DNA of 64,000 nt, taken from positions 68,569,340-68,633,339 of the forward strand of contig CM072519.1 of NCBI GenBank assembly GCA_036898135.1, given 5' to 3'. The position numbers and the translations under genes are program-made. The stretch is from Oncomelania hupensis (Eukaryota; Mollusca; Gastropoda; Littorinimorpha; Pomatiopsidae). Every line of letters starts with the position of its first letter. The first letter of the stretch is position 1. Positions 9,954-22,201 of this stretch are shown here, piece after piece. The notes below the pieces were generated by a model. That model ran no database searches, was not told the DNA's origin, and saw only the letters and a list, made by a program, of their open reading frames with translations.

Positions 9954-10204
9954 ACTTTGTTGGTTTCCCTCGTGGGGATACCGCGCGCGGTGGATCTTTT
10001 AGCATAAATAGTTCCCCCACTTTCTGGAAATTTAGTGCTTAAAATTTCCTCTTTTCTATCACTGCTTGTATTTCTGCCTTAGCTTTTCTTTTCTGTTGTC
10101 TACAGTATTCACTCTTTCAATATGCTAGTCACCTACCTTTTTTAAAAAAAAAACTCTTTCCAAAACTCCTCATTTGTGTATGGGGTCTGGTGGGTCAGCA
10201 TGGG

Positions 10205-10206
<2 letters not shown>

Positions 10207-10273
<67 letters not shown>
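10207..10273. repeat. (CT)n microsatellite
   Basis: Pure CT run of about 65 bp inside copy E. Confidence 0.97.
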
Positions 10274-10275
<2 letters not shown>

Positions 10276-10902
10276 ATTTATTTATGTTTAGTTAATATAT
10301 TTTATAATGATGTTTATATTATATTCTATTTTGTTTTTTTAAACGGCGGTTCAATAAATGAGAGTACAGCCTCAGCGTCCCCTGTAAAGTGACCGGCCGG
10401 TGGAGTTCCTTCAGTGTTACAATTTGGGTTGTTTCAGCAGATCTTTTATGCGGATCAGGGGCGAGTCCTCTTTCAACCAAGTTATGGTCCTATTTGCAGT
10501 CCCCTGGACCCTACAAACAATGACTAACTTGGTTGATTGGTTGTCCTATTGTTATCAGATGTGATAAGACGCATGCACACACGCGCGTGCACGGACACAC
10601 ACACACACACACAAATAAACCGAACTACTGGGGAAGAATAAATGCTTTTGCTAACCTACCTACCGCTCATATCAAAATTTAACCGTTATCAATAGAACTC
10701 TGTAAATCAGTGGGCAAAAAAGAACGAATCTGACTGCATTGAAGTAATAGGCCTATGTGCTTTAACGATACAGTTTAATTCCATAATTATGCAGTTAAAC
10801 ATTTTTACAGTATTTGGTTTTAATTGAGTTTAGTTTTATTGTATGTGCCATGCATACAACTGATCTCATCATCTGGCAAGTTCATAATTCATTTGTCACT
10901 GT

Positions 10903-11917
10903 CACAAGTACTGTATATCAACTAACAAGTTAGTATCTCCCTTCTATGTCTCTGTCGACGTGCGCGTACAACCGGTTGCTTCCCTTTACATGCTTTGCGC
11001 TCCATAGAGCGTCGACGGCCTAAAATAATTTTTTAGAAACTTCAAAACCCAGGGGAATTATGGGTAGGGAAATCCTTTTCTGAAATGACGTCGGCAGGAC
11101 TCTTCGAGATTGGTGCATGGCACACGAGACACACGCAAAATGGCATCATAAGAAGATTGGTTAGATCTGAATTCGTCTAATTTGACCTCGCATGCTGCTG
11201 GATAACAATACAATTTGGATTTGCTTTCAAAAATCAAAAGAGAGCGAGACCACAACAAAGTACAACGAGCCAAGGCGAGGCAAACACTCAAGACCGACAG
11301 AACAAAAAGCACACAAACTACAAAAGGTAAGTACCCGTGACCATACACAATAAAGTAGGCCTAACCACCATTGCAAAATAGGATTGATCATCACCATGAT
11401 TGAATTTTTCCACCCCACCTTCCAATTGGTACGGAATCGAACATATGCTCAAATTATCATATCTTTAACAGACCTTGCATGTGCATTATACAGTGTGCTT
11501 CAAGCGATAAATGAACCATCACATCGAACGATCTGAGCAGAATGGCGAACAATCGTTCACTGAGACTCACGATCGCCTGCACTGAGCTCACATACATGTG
11601 TGCATGTTTCTATAAATCCATCGTGTTCTCCTTCGATAATTGAGCAAAGCCTTTGTTCACTATCAGAAATATGCAGTTACTCTCCCAACTTTCGTTTAAT
11701 TTCAACCAGCACATCTTCGCGAGAAATGGCGACCATGAATGCAAACGTAGCTAGTTATCAGTTACTTCCCTTGAACAGATTTCCCAGAAATCTCTATTCT
11801 ATTTTTAGGTTTGGGATACCCCCGTCTCAGCTTGTGGCTAAAACCAAGGGCAACGGGACCACCGCACGTCGACTGGGGGCAATACGAGATACTAACTTGT
11901 TAGTTGATATACTTGTG
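10903..11917. mobile_element. ~1.0-kb element with ~80-bp terminal inverted repeats
   Basis: The left end (10903 to about 10985) and the right end (11917 back to about 11845) are inverted copies. They share CACAAGTA, TATCAACTAACAAGTTAGT, GTATCTC, GTCGACGTGC and a CCGTTGCC-like block, with small indels. Outside are TCACTGT and TCACTTT, a possible imperfect 7-bp duplication. No transposase is visible inside, so this would be a non-autonomous DNA transposon. The superfamily is undetermined. Confidence 0.7.
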
Positions 11918-12439
11918 TCACTTTTTAATAAACACATAGAACTTTTTGACGTACACATGCAAGTATGACGTGTTGTTATGTTTCGACCTGACTCGCTGAT
12001 GACGAAACCTGACTCACTGATGACAGAAATTTTTATTCAAAATGGACATAAACCATGCATTTGAAGGGATTGCGCCTAATAAGATTATACCAAAGACTAT
12101 AAACTCTTTGATTATACTCAACAACTTCTGTCCCCATTTTATTTTTCACGTGAGACAACTAAGTCAGTGTGTGCTTCACACACTGCGCCCCGAGTAGGTC
12201 TCTGCGACATGGAGATTGTGCGCCCTACAAGTGAGCATTCAGATTGGAAACTGGCGCCTATAAGATTACAAACTACATTCGATGAAAACATCTTTTCTTT
12301 GTATGGATCCAAGCTTACTTCGCACAGAATTTCAAACACACTACGACAAAACCAGGAAGCATCAACCCCAAAACTATTGTCGTCTGCTTACAAACAGCAC
12401 GTGGGAAACACAACTTGCGATGACAAAGCGCGAACACAA
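11918..12439. other. no gene seen
   Basis: Unassigned sequence between the inverted-repeat element and the GC-rich block; short open frames only. Confidence 0.35.
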
Positions 12440-12604
12440 GCTGCCCTCCACGCACCCCTCACCTTATATGGGAAGCGCGTGCGCCGCTCGTGCTCCTTTC
12501 GTCCTGGCGCGCGCTCGGCGCGAGGGACTAGCAGGATTTTTAGGAGGAGAGAGAGAGATAGAGAGAGAGAGAAAAGAGCAACGGAATAGCTCGGAGGGAG
12601 AGAG
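12440..12604 (+). other. candidate non-coding first exon
   Basis: A GC-rich, CpG-containing block (GCGCGTGCGCCGCTCGTGC near 12474) passes into a GA-rich stretch. It ends at a consensus donor, AGAG then GTAAGTA at 12605. It resembles a promoter plus 5' UTR exon. No matching coding exon is visible downstream before the long repeat arrays, so the gene is unknown. Confidence 0.3.
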
Positions 12605-13106
12605 GTAAGTATAGGAGTTTGAGCTATTCTGGGATATCGCTAAAGCAAAAGGTGAGAAGCAAAGCGACAGTTGGGTATATCGGAAGAAGAAGGGATAAGT
12701 GAAAACACGAGCACGGTTCATTCTTGTAACAAAAGCAATAATTATGCATTAGTATACATGTTCAAAAAAGAATGATGTTGTCAGGTTGTGTGTGTGTAAA
12801 GATGGACAATTGTTGATTATTTATTTGCTATTTGTCTAGGTCTTTAAAAAAAAATCATTTGGCATTAGACAAAGTATTTAAACAACCATTATATTTAATT
12901 TCCATCGAAAGAAAAAAATATGTTGTTTTGCATTTTAAAAATTCCCGTCATAGAAGATGAGGTAACAGAAGAACTTAAGACTAAACGAAGGACACATTTT
13001 ATTCAAATTTTTTTTAAAGTAATATATTTCTTTCATTTTGCTTCTTAATGATGATGATGATATTTTAGCATTTATATTTTGCTTTTCCTCCATTCGAGCC
13101 CAAAGA
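12605..13106. other. no gene seen; AT-rich
   Basis: Contains only homopolymer runs and a short GAT run near 13049. It would be intron if the candidate exon is real. Confidence 0.35.
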
Positions 13107-13210
13107 GTTTCTTCTTCTTCTTCTTCTTCTTCTTCTTCTTCTTCGTCTTCTTCTTCTTCTTCTTCTTCTTCTTCTCCTTCTTCTTCTTCTTCTTCTTCTT
13201 CTTCTTCTGC
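13107..13210. repeat. (CTT)n microsatellite
   Basis: About 100 bp of CTT with two interruptions, followed by an ATC-rich stretch to about 13275. Confidence 0.97.
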
Positions 13211-13792
13211 ATCATCACCATCTTCGTCATCATCCCTATCATCAACATCATCTCTAACATCATCATCATTATCCTCCTCTTACTATTATATTTGTGTACA
13301 CTCTTCTCGAAATAAATATTATTTACACAAATTAGGATAATTTATGCTCAAATCTTCAATGTAGGTCTCGCCAACAAGAATGTCAGTGCGCGCGCGTGAG
13401 CGTGCTTCTATTGCGAACTGTGGATAAATAAAAAGCGACCAGCTGCTCCTTTGCATGCACGTGCAATGCAACATACTAAGTAACGCACAGTGAAAATAGC
13501 GGCGCGAACTGCTGACTTGACCCTCTTTATCAAGGCATGTTGCATTCCAAAGTTTCAGTTTCCCAAATTCAGTGTTGTTTTGAAGAAGGGCTTTCTCTGG
13601 ATTTATTACATAATATTTTGGCCAACAGCTGGCGAGAGACAGTCTACGTTGAGACATTCGAATTAGATTTATTTGGAATGTTGTGAATTAAAGTGCGAGA
13701 AATTCAGAAAAGTACCTATCGTTTTCCTGAATTTTAAAAAAAAAAATTGCATGCGTAATACATAGAGTTCAAATACTGAATTTTCTAAGGTT

Positions 13793-14500
13793 ACCCCTTG
13801 GGGTAATGAGCAATCTTGCCTCTGTAGATTGTTCTAACCTATAAAGGGAAAAGTGAAAGCCCCAGTTGAAAACCTGTCTTGCCTTTGTAGGCATGACTGA
13901 TTCACTGCGGCAACAGTACCCCCGTTGGAGTGCCGGGGGTTTCAGTATAAATAGTATCCCCACTTTCTGGAAATTTAGTGCTTTAAATTCCCACTGTCGC
14001 TGTCTTCCTCATTTGCTCTTTCCCATTCCTGATCTGTCCTATCACTCTGCTATACATGTACTATCTTCTTCTTCGCTAGATCAATGACCTACCTTTTTTC
14101 TTGAAAACTCTTCCTGGACAAGACTCCTTGTTTGTGTATGAGGTCTGTTGGATCAGCTTGGGAGTGTTGGACGCTTTCTGCCGGGTGGTCACTAGGGCTT
14201 CCTATGATGTTCTTATTTAGCGCTATAGGCATTTTATATGTATGTGTTTTGTTGATGATTTATAATGATGTTTGTATTCTATTTTGTTTTTGTAATCGGG
14301 GGTTCGAGTAGTTGGGGTAAAGCCTCAGCCGTACCCTGCGTGGGATGTCTTTATTGTAAAGTGACTGGCCGGTGGAGGGCATTCCATTTTCCCACTAGGG
14401 TTGTTTCGGCAGATCTTTTATGCGGATTGGGGGTTGTCCGGTCCTGATTTGGCTCGGAAGAGTCCGCTGGACCTAAAGCAACAATCAATCAATCAATCAA
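13793..14500 (+). mobile_element. ACCCC element, copy C (full length, 708 bp)
   Basis: The 10-bp target duplication TTCTAAGGTT lies at 13783-13792 and 14501-14510. It starts at the same base as copy B (ACCCCTTGGGGT) and ends in three to four AATC repeats. It matches copy B closely throughout. Both short ORFs are present (13866-14087, 73 residues; 14265-14447, 60 residues). The length difference within the first ORF comes from +6 and +3 base changes, which keep the frame. Confidence 0.93.
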
Positions 14501-14764
14501 TTCTAAGGTTGATATACTAGATAGCTTAAGAAGTAAAAGTGCGTCAAAATATTATATATGCCAAACTAATCGGACTTAATTTTGTGAAACAGACACACTT
14601 TCTTTAACTCTGGGGTCGAGAAGAAGAAGCTTAGGTGAAGAAAAAAAAAACTGATCTAAAAAAAAACCTGATCTTAGCGGAATGCGTTCTGCTTGCTAAC
14701 TGGCTTAGAGTTTCAATCGATCTCAAACCTCATCTCGCATGAAAGATGCTAATTTTCAGTTTTT

Positions 14765-15023
14765 TACACACACACACACACCCACACCCACACACCCACA
14801 CACAGACACACAATCAAGCACGTTTGCACACACACCCACACACATACATACACACACAAATATACTCACGCTCGCGCACAAACACACGCACAGCCACACA
14901 CCACATGTATACGCACTTCTGCACACGCGAGCGCGCACACACACACAAACTACATACAAAAACACATACGCACGTCTGCACACACACAAAATAAATACAC
15001 GCACGCACACATAAACACGCATA
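14765..15023. repeat. CA-rich microsatellite region
   Basis: Imperfect CA repeats broken by CG-containing steps such as GCGCGCAC. Confidence 0.95.
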
Positions 15024-15199
15024 CAAGTGCTACACATTTTAGATGGTACATTCATTCATTTGTTAAAATTGTTTATTGTTGGTAAACCTTTTTTTTCCCC
15101 CTTGTTGTTGGTGGTGGTGGTGATGGAGGTGGAGGTGGTGGTGGTTATAGTCTAAGATGTGTACTTATTTCCAGGAAATAAATATTAATGCTGCACATT

Positions 15200-15291
15200 G
15201 TATCCCCCTCCTATCCTACCCTATCCTATCCCGTAACTCGAAGGTCGTTGGGGCTCCACAGATGATTGTTTAACCAGCGTACTCCATCATG
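15200..15291 (-). mobile_element. LINE gamma 3' end fragment
   Basis: On the minus strand it reads GGAGTACGCTGGTTAAACAA, the untranslated end, then CGAGTTACGGGATAGGATAG, a GGATA-type tail. It matches the last ~90 bp of the copies at 62263-62896 and 61665-62098. Confidence 0.85.
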
Positions 15292-15895
15292 GAGTACGCA
15301 CATTGTATACCTAATTTACAATACGTTATATAATAATGACAAAAACAAATCAATACATAAACATATTTTAAAAAAAGAAAAAAGAAAAAGAAAAGCTTCT
15401 TCGAACACAATATCAAGACAAAACATGGGTTCATTCTATGTACATAGTTTGTGTATGAATTTGTAGTACTCGAGCGATCGTTTTTGCCTCGGTTCGTCCG
15501 TTCTAGCACACTTTTGTCTGAAACTACATGTAATGGCCGGATTTCTTTGAAGCTTGGTATGTAGTTACAACCTAGTTTGTTTTTCTGACAATGTCTCTTA
15601 TGACTTCATTTTACAGGGAGATCCAAAGCATGAAGTACGATGTGTAGCGCCAAGTTCCACGTTCACAGTTTTCCTGGAGGTAAAGAGTAATTTTAATTCG
15701 TCATGGAATGGGTTGAATGTGAAGCAGTCTGTTCACCTGCCATGCAGCAACAGCAGTTCTTTGAACAAGTTCTTATGAGGTATCCACTCTGAAAAAAATT
15801 TTCCTCGGATGTATAAGCAACTGGCATCGTGTGCCGATTGTTTTTCAGGTTTAAAAAAACAAACAACAGAAGTCCCCCTCCCCCCAAAAAAAAAA

Positions 15896-15934
15896 GGAGA
15901 AGAAGAAGAAGAAGAAGAAGAAGAAGAAGAAGAA

Positions 15935-15986
<52 letters not shown>

Positions 15987-16012
15987 ACGACGACGACGAC
16001 GATAGTAATAAT
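15896..16012. repeat. (GAA)n(GAT)n(GAC)n compound microsatellite
   Basis: GAA repeats switch to GAT and then GAC, each step differing by one base at the third position. Confidence 0.95.
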
Positions 16013-16021
16013 AATGATATT

Positions 16022-16140
16022 ATGAAGTGGACGCCTCGTGCGGCTTGGGTTCAATCCTGTATCGGCCAGCGCCTTGAGCAGCTCTTGAGCTGGAAAAGCG
16101 CTATATAAGAAGGATAAAAGAAATAAATACAAAATAAAAT
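16022..16140 (+). mobile_element. SINE-1, 3' end fragment
   Basis: Contains the conserved end CCTGTATCGGCCAGCGCCTT, GAGCAGCTCTTGAGCTGGAA and AAGCGCTATATAAGAA, then an A-rich tail. It is the same as the end of the full copy at 40657-41093. Confidence 0.88.
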
Positions 16141-16284
16141 AAATGATAATGGTAATGATAGGCCAGTCAATACAAGCGGGGATATGTATCATGAGGTAGT
16201 TTCCATGTCAGTAACGTTCTAAGTAATGGATTTTGAGACAACAACAAGAACCACTTAACACAACCACAAACAAAATAACAATGC

Positions 16285-16288
<4 letters not shown>

Positions 16289-16365
<77 letters not shown>

Positions 16366-16405
16366 CAACAACAACAGCAACAACAACAGCAACAACAACA
16401 ACAAC
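16289..16405. repeat. (AAT)n(CAA)n microsatellite
   Basis: About 70 bp of AAT followed by CAA/CAG repeats. Confidence 0.97.
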
Positions 16406-16515
16406 AATTCATCCGTTTTATCGTTGATAACAGCAGATTTGAACAGTATGAGAAGTGAAGGAGAGAGATAGAGGGACAGGTAGAGGGAGATAATGAGAGA
16501 GAGGCATAGATATAT

Positions 16516-16622
<107 letters not shown>

Positions 16623-16719
16623 CCAGTAAGGCAATAAGAAAACGTTGCCTATTTTCATGATATCGCTACATGCCTGTGGTATCTTGGAAGGGATGGCGAA
16701 AAGGAAGAGTAAGAGGGGC

Positions 16720-18569
16720 GGAGTGGAGGTAGGGATAGAGGACGTAGGGATAGAGGAGGTAGGTTAGAGGATGAGGTAGGATTAGAGAAGGTAGGAGAAT
16801 GGATGAGTTAGGAATAGAGAATGTAGGAGAATGGATGAGGTAGGGATAGAGAAGGTAGGTTAGAGGATGATGTAGGGATAGAGAAGGTAGGTTAGAGGAT
16901 GAGGTTGGGATAGAGGAGGTAGGTTAGAGGAGCAGGTAGGGATAGAGAAGGTAGGTTAGAGGATGAAGTTGGGATAGAGAATGTAGGTTAGAGGTTGATG
17001 TAGGGATAGAGGAGGGTAGGTTAGAGGATGATGTAGGGATAGACGAGGTAGGGATAGAGAAGGTAGGTTAGAGGTTGAGGTTGGGTTAGAGGAGGTAGGT
17101 TAGAGGATGATGTAGGGATAGAGGAGGTAGGTTACAGGATGAGGTTGGGATAGAGGAGGTAGGTTAGAGGATAATGTAGGGATAGAGGAGGTAGGTTAGA
17201 GGTTGAGGTTGGGATAGAGGAGGTAGGTTAGAGGAGCAGGTAGGGATAGAGAAGGTAGGTTAGAGGATGAAGTTGGGATAGAGAATGTAGGTTAGAGGTT
17301 GATGTAGGGATAGAGGAGGGTAGGTTAGAGGATGATGTAGGGATAGACGAGGTAGGGATAGAGAAGGTAGGTTAGAGGTTGATGTAGGGATAGAGGAGGT
17401 AGGTTAGAGGATGATGTAGGGATAGAGGAGGTAGGTTAGAGGAGGAGGTAGGGATAGAGAAGGTAGGTTAGAGGTTGAGGTTGGGATAGAGGAGGTAGGT
17501 TAGAGGTTGAGGTTGGGATAGAAGAGGTAGGTTAGAGGTTGAGGTTGGGATAGATAAGGTAGGTTAAAGGTTGGTGTAGAGATAGAGAAGGTAGGTTAGA
17601 GGAGGAGGTAGGGATAGAGAAGGTAGGTTAGAGGATGAGGTAGGGATAGAGAAGGTAGGTTAGAGGATGAGGTAGGGATAGAGGAGGTAGGTTAGAGGAT
17701 GAGGTAGGGATAGAGGAGGTAGGTTAGAGGATGAGGTAGGGATAGAGAATGTAGGTTAGAAGAGGAGGTTGGGATAGAGAAGGTAGGTTAGAGGATGAGG
17801 TAGGGATAGAGGAGGTAGGTTAGAGGATGATGTAGGGATAGAGGAGGTAGATTAGAGGGTGAGGTAGGGATAGAGAAGGTAGGTTAGAGGATGAGGTTGG
17901 GATAGAGAAGGTAGGTTAGAGGAGGAGGTAGGGATAGAGAATGTAGGTTAGAAGAGGAGGTTGGGATAGAGGAGGTAGGTTAGAGGATGAGGTAGGGATA
18001 GAGGAGGTAGGTTAGAGAAGGAGGTAGGGATAGAGGAGGTAGGTTAGAGGATGAGGTAGGGATAGAGGAGGTAGGTTAGAGAAGGAGGTAGGGATAGAGA
18101 ATGTAGGTTAGAAGAGGAGGTAGGGATAGAGAAGGTAGGTTAGAGGATGAGGTAGGGATAGAGAATGTAGGTTAGAAGAGGAGGTTGGGATAGAGGAGGT
18201 AGGTTAGAGGATGAGGTAGGGATAGAGGAGGTAGGTTAGAGGAGGAGGTAGAGATAGAGGAGGTAGGTTAGAGGAGGAGGTAGGGATAGAGGAGGTAGGT
18301 TAGAGGAGGAGGTAGGGATAGAGAAGGTAGGTTAGAGGTTGAGGTCGGGATAGAGAAGGTAGGTTAGAGATTGAGGTTGGGATAGAGAAGGTAGGTTAGA
18401 GGTTGAGGTAGGGATAGAGGAGGTAGGGATAGAGGAGGTAGGTTAGAGGTTGAGGTTGGGATAGAGGAGGTGGTTAGAAGAGATAGGTTAGAGGATGAGG
18501 TTGGGATAGAGGAGGTAGGGATAGAGGAGGTAGTTATAGAGAACAGATGTTTCTGCAAGGATAGAAATT

Positions 18570-18638
<69 letters not shown>

Positions 18639-19764
18639 GCGGGCAACCCTTAGATCCCCATTGTAGTGATATAAGTCTCTGTGAGAGGAAATAAGAAGGG
18701 GAGGGGGGATGAGAAAGCTATTGCGAGGGATGGAGGGGAGTAGACGAGAGAGAGAGAAAGAAAGGAGAAGGGGAGAGAATAGGCTTGTGCGCTCGTGTGT
18801 GTGAGATTGCGCGCGCGCACCTGTGTGAAGGACAGCAAACCTCTCTCTATACTATAGACCTATGGTCCTTTGCTCTGTGTGTGGGATAGAGAATGTAGGT
18901 TAGAAGAGGAGGTAGGGATAGAGAAGGTAGGTTAGAGGATGAGGTAGGGATAGAGAATGTAGGTTAGAAGAGGAGGTTGGGATAGAGGAGGTAGGTTAGA
19001 GGATGAGGTAGGGATAGAGGAGGTAGGTTAGAGGAGGAGGTAGGGATAGAGGAGGTAGGTTAGAGGATGAGGTAGGGATAGAGAAGGTAGGTTAGAGGAG
19101 GAGGTAGGGATAGAGAAGGTAGGTTAGAGGAGGAGGTAGGGATAGAGAAGGTAGGTTAGAGGTTGAGGTCGGGATAGAGAAGGTAGGTTAGAGATTGAGG
19201 TTGGGATAGAGGAGGTAGGTTAGAGGTTGATGTAGGGATAGAGGAGGTAGGTTAGAGGATGATGTAGGGATAGAAGAGGAAGGGATAGAGAAGGTAGGTT
19301 AGAGGTTGAGGTTGGAATAGAAGAGGTAGGTTAGAGGATGATGTAGGGATAGAGGAGGTAGGTTACAGGATGAGGTTGGGATAGAGGAGGTAGGTTAGAG
19401 GATAATGTAGGGATAGAGGAGGTAGGTTAGAGGTTGAGGTTGGGATAGAGAAGGTAGTTTAGAGGTTGATGTAGGGATAGAGGAGGTAGGTTAGAGGATG
19501 ATGTAGGGATAGAGGACGTAGGTTAGAGGAGGAGGTAGGGATAGAGAAGGTAGGTTAGAGGTTGAGGTTGGGATAGAGGAGGTAGGTTAGAGGTTGAGGT
19601 TGGGATAGAAGAGGTAGGTTAGAGGTTGAGGTTGAGATAGAGAAGGTAGGTTAAAGGTTGGTGTAGGGATAGAGAAGGTAGGTTAGAGGAGGAGGTAGGG
19701 ATAGAGAAGGTAGGTTAGAGGATGAGGTAGGGATAGAGAAGGTAGGTTAGAGGATGAGGTAGGG
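16720..19764. repeat. 32-bp minisatellite array, first block
   Basis: The purine-rich unit is roughly GATAGAGGAGGTAGG, TTAGAGGATGAGGTAGG, with many point variants (GAA/GAG, ATG/TTG, TAG/TTG). It is interrupted at 18541-18883 by a GA run and unique DNA. It resumes at 21275 after an LTR-like insertion. One strand is almost free of C, giving strong strand asymmetry. Confidence 0.95.
18541..18883. repeat. duplicated non-minisatellite segment, copy 1
   Basis: Begins GAACAGATGTTTCTGCAAGG, then a GA run, then about 240 bp of unique DNA ending CTTTGCTCTGTGTGTG. It matches 22080-22446 except for GA length and a few bases. It returns directly into the minisatellite at 18884. Confidence 0.95.
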
Positions 19765-21274
19765 TGTCATGAACTGGCTAGTTTTAACTCTGCCTATCAC
19801 TATTTAGCCTTGTGTAGTAATTGTAACAGTAGAGAGTCAGTATATTACACAGCAGCAATTAAAGTAACGCGAGCCCGACCCACGCTGCATAGTTAATCAG
19901 CACTGTGGGTGAGAGTCGTAAACATTTTAACCAATGAGAGCTTAGGCAAAGCGGTTGGATCCAGTTTGGCTGGGTCCAAACCTAGCTTATCTTGGATCAG
20001 TTGGGAGGAATACACCGAAGTGTGAACAGCGACATAGCTGGCAGAGAAATCTCTCCACACATAGACCAGGAAGCAGGACTTAGGAATCTCAGAATTCTAT
20101 TTAGCCACCACGGGCCTGAACTTGTCAAACAGGTAAATGGACACCCTTCTGTTTCATCGTGATATATTTATATTATTGTGGAAATTATGTTTGTGGAATT
20201 TGCTATGCATAAATGTGAATTGTTAATCCGAATTTGCGTGACCATGTGGAAAAGCCGAACACGTGGCGAAACACGACCGGTTGCGCCGCCATGTTGTATG
20301 CTGTACGGAACCACTGTTGTTTAACTTATATGTATGTTTGCAGACCAGTGGCTGTACCACTGAATGTTTATAATATTATTAATTCTGTATGTGTATAGTT
20401 AGACACGATTGATATTTATGTATGTATAGGAATTTAGAGTTGAGATTCCAGTGGACCCCGGAAGTAGCAGAATGTTCGTCGCTTATGTATAGAGATGTGG
20501 AGCTATCACTGAGGGCTACTTTGGCTTTCAGTAAGACGCTCTGCACAAACCGATTATTCAGGGTTGTGCAGAATTTCGTCTCTTATATTACAGACGAGCA
20601 GGCGAGCTATCCTGTGCGTCCCACTCCACAGAAACGACGAGTTGGTTGAGGAGCATCTACCGCACAAGTCGGAAAGAGCTACCCGGAAAAACACCCTGTC
20701 AGACCCCACAGCGTGGCAAGGGAACCCAACTACACAACGACACAGGTGGACCAGAAGCTACCTCACAGAAGGACTTCGCACGCACCATCTAGCAGTTAAG
20801 TGTAAAACCAAAGGTGCACTTAAACTGATCGAAACAGGACCACAGTAGTTCAACTCTTCAGAAACTGTAAAACGGACCACAGTAGTCCAAATCTACATGA
20901 AATATAATAGCAAGTGCCCGAGGAAGATATAACAGCTGCCTAGACTATTAGCGATCGAACTATTAGCAGTAACTGAGACTTTTTATGTTAGATTAGTACT
21001 TAGAGAATCTTGTATAGAGTAGAAGAAATAAATGTGTGATTTTAACTGTTATCAAGTGGCTGGACTACATATGATTCATAGCCGTGTGAAAGCTAGTGTG
21101 ACAGTAATCTTTTACCATTTGTCTATCTATTTCTGTACCCCAACCTTAACACAGAACGAGCTAAACAAATAAATTTATTAAAGTAATTCATAGGGTGACT
21201 TACTAGCAGTTCCCACCGAATAAACGTGAGGGTCCATAATTCCATTGTGCAGAGCCCATAAACCCCACGTGACA
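19765..21274. mobile_element. 1,510-bp probable solo LTR in the minisatellite
   Basis: Flanked by the 5-bp duplication TAGGG (19760-19764 and 21275-21279). It starts TGTCATG and ends CACGTGACA, the TG...CA inverted termini of LTRs. It contains AATAAA near 21027 and no recognisable gag or pol, so a solo LTR is the best reading. The length is large for an LTR but not excluded. A DNA transposon with 5-bp duplications is the alternative. Confidence 0.7.
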
Positions 21275-22079
21275 TAGGGATAGAGGAGGTAGGTTAGAGG
21301 ATGAGGTAGGGATAGAGGAGGTAGGTTAGAGGATGAGGTAGGGATAGAGAATGTAGGTTAGAAGAGGAGGTTGGGATAGAGAAGGTAGGTTAGAGGATGA
21401 GGTAGGGATAGAGGAGGTAGGTTAGAGGATGATGTAGGAATAGAGGAGGTAGATTAGAGGGTGAGGTAGGGATAGAGAAGGTAGGTTAGAGGATGAGGTT
21501 GGGATAGAGAAGGTAGGTTAGAGGATGAGGTAGGGATAGAGAATGTAGGTTAGAAGAGGAGGTTGGGATAGAGGAGGTAGGTTAGAGGATGAGGTAGGGA
21601 TAGAGGAGGTAGGTTAGAGAAGGAGGTAGGGATAGAGAATGTAGGTTAGAAGAGGAGGTAGGGATAGAGAAGGTAGGTTAGAGGATGAGGTAGGGATAGA
21701 GAATGTAGGTTAGAAGAGGAGGTTGGGATAGAGGAGGTAGGTTAGAGGATGAGGTAGGGATAGAGGAGGTAGGTTAGAGGAGGAGGTAGAGATAGAGGAG
21801 GTAGGTTAGAGGAGGAGGTAGGGATAGAGGAGGTAGGTTAGAGGAGGAGGTAGGGATAGAGAAGGTAGGTTAGAGGTTGAGGTCGGGATAGAGAAGGTAG
21901 GTTAGAGATTGAGGTTGGGATAGAGAAGGTAGGTTAGAGGTTGAGGTAGGGATAGAGGAGGTAGGGATAGAGGAGGTAGGTTAGAGGTTGAGGTTGGGAT
22001 AGAGGAGGTAGGTTAGAAGAGATAGGTTAGAGGTTGAGGTTGGGATAGAGGAGGTAGGGATAGAGGAGGTAGTTATAGA
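21275..22079. repeat. 32-bp minisatellite array, second block
   Basis: Continuation of the first array. Its order of variant units is collinear with about 17690-18540, for example the shared TAGATTAGAGGGTGAGG variant, showing a higher-order duplication. Confidence 0.93.
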
Positions 22080-22108
22080 GAACAGATGTTTCTGCAAGGA
22101 TAGAAATT

Positions 22109-22201
<93 letters not shown>

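Larger units (their letters stand above)
9846..10530 (+). mobile_element. ACCCC-related element, copy E (old, diverged)
   Basis: Blocks of the ACCCC element recur in order. They are the region before the TATA box, AGCATAAATAGTTCCCCCAC, TTTCTGGAAATTTAGTGCTT, the ACTCTTTCCAAAACTCC block, the ATTTTATAATGATGTT block and CAGATCTTTTATGCGGATCA. Divergence is well above that of copies B and C. A CT microsatellite has expanded inside it, and copy D is inserted in it. The left border is approximate. Confidence 0.75.

Noticed and set aside
13319..13657. 112-residue minus-strand ORF
   Set aside because: Mixed composition but no recognised family, no good splice sites and no second copy in view; insufficient support.
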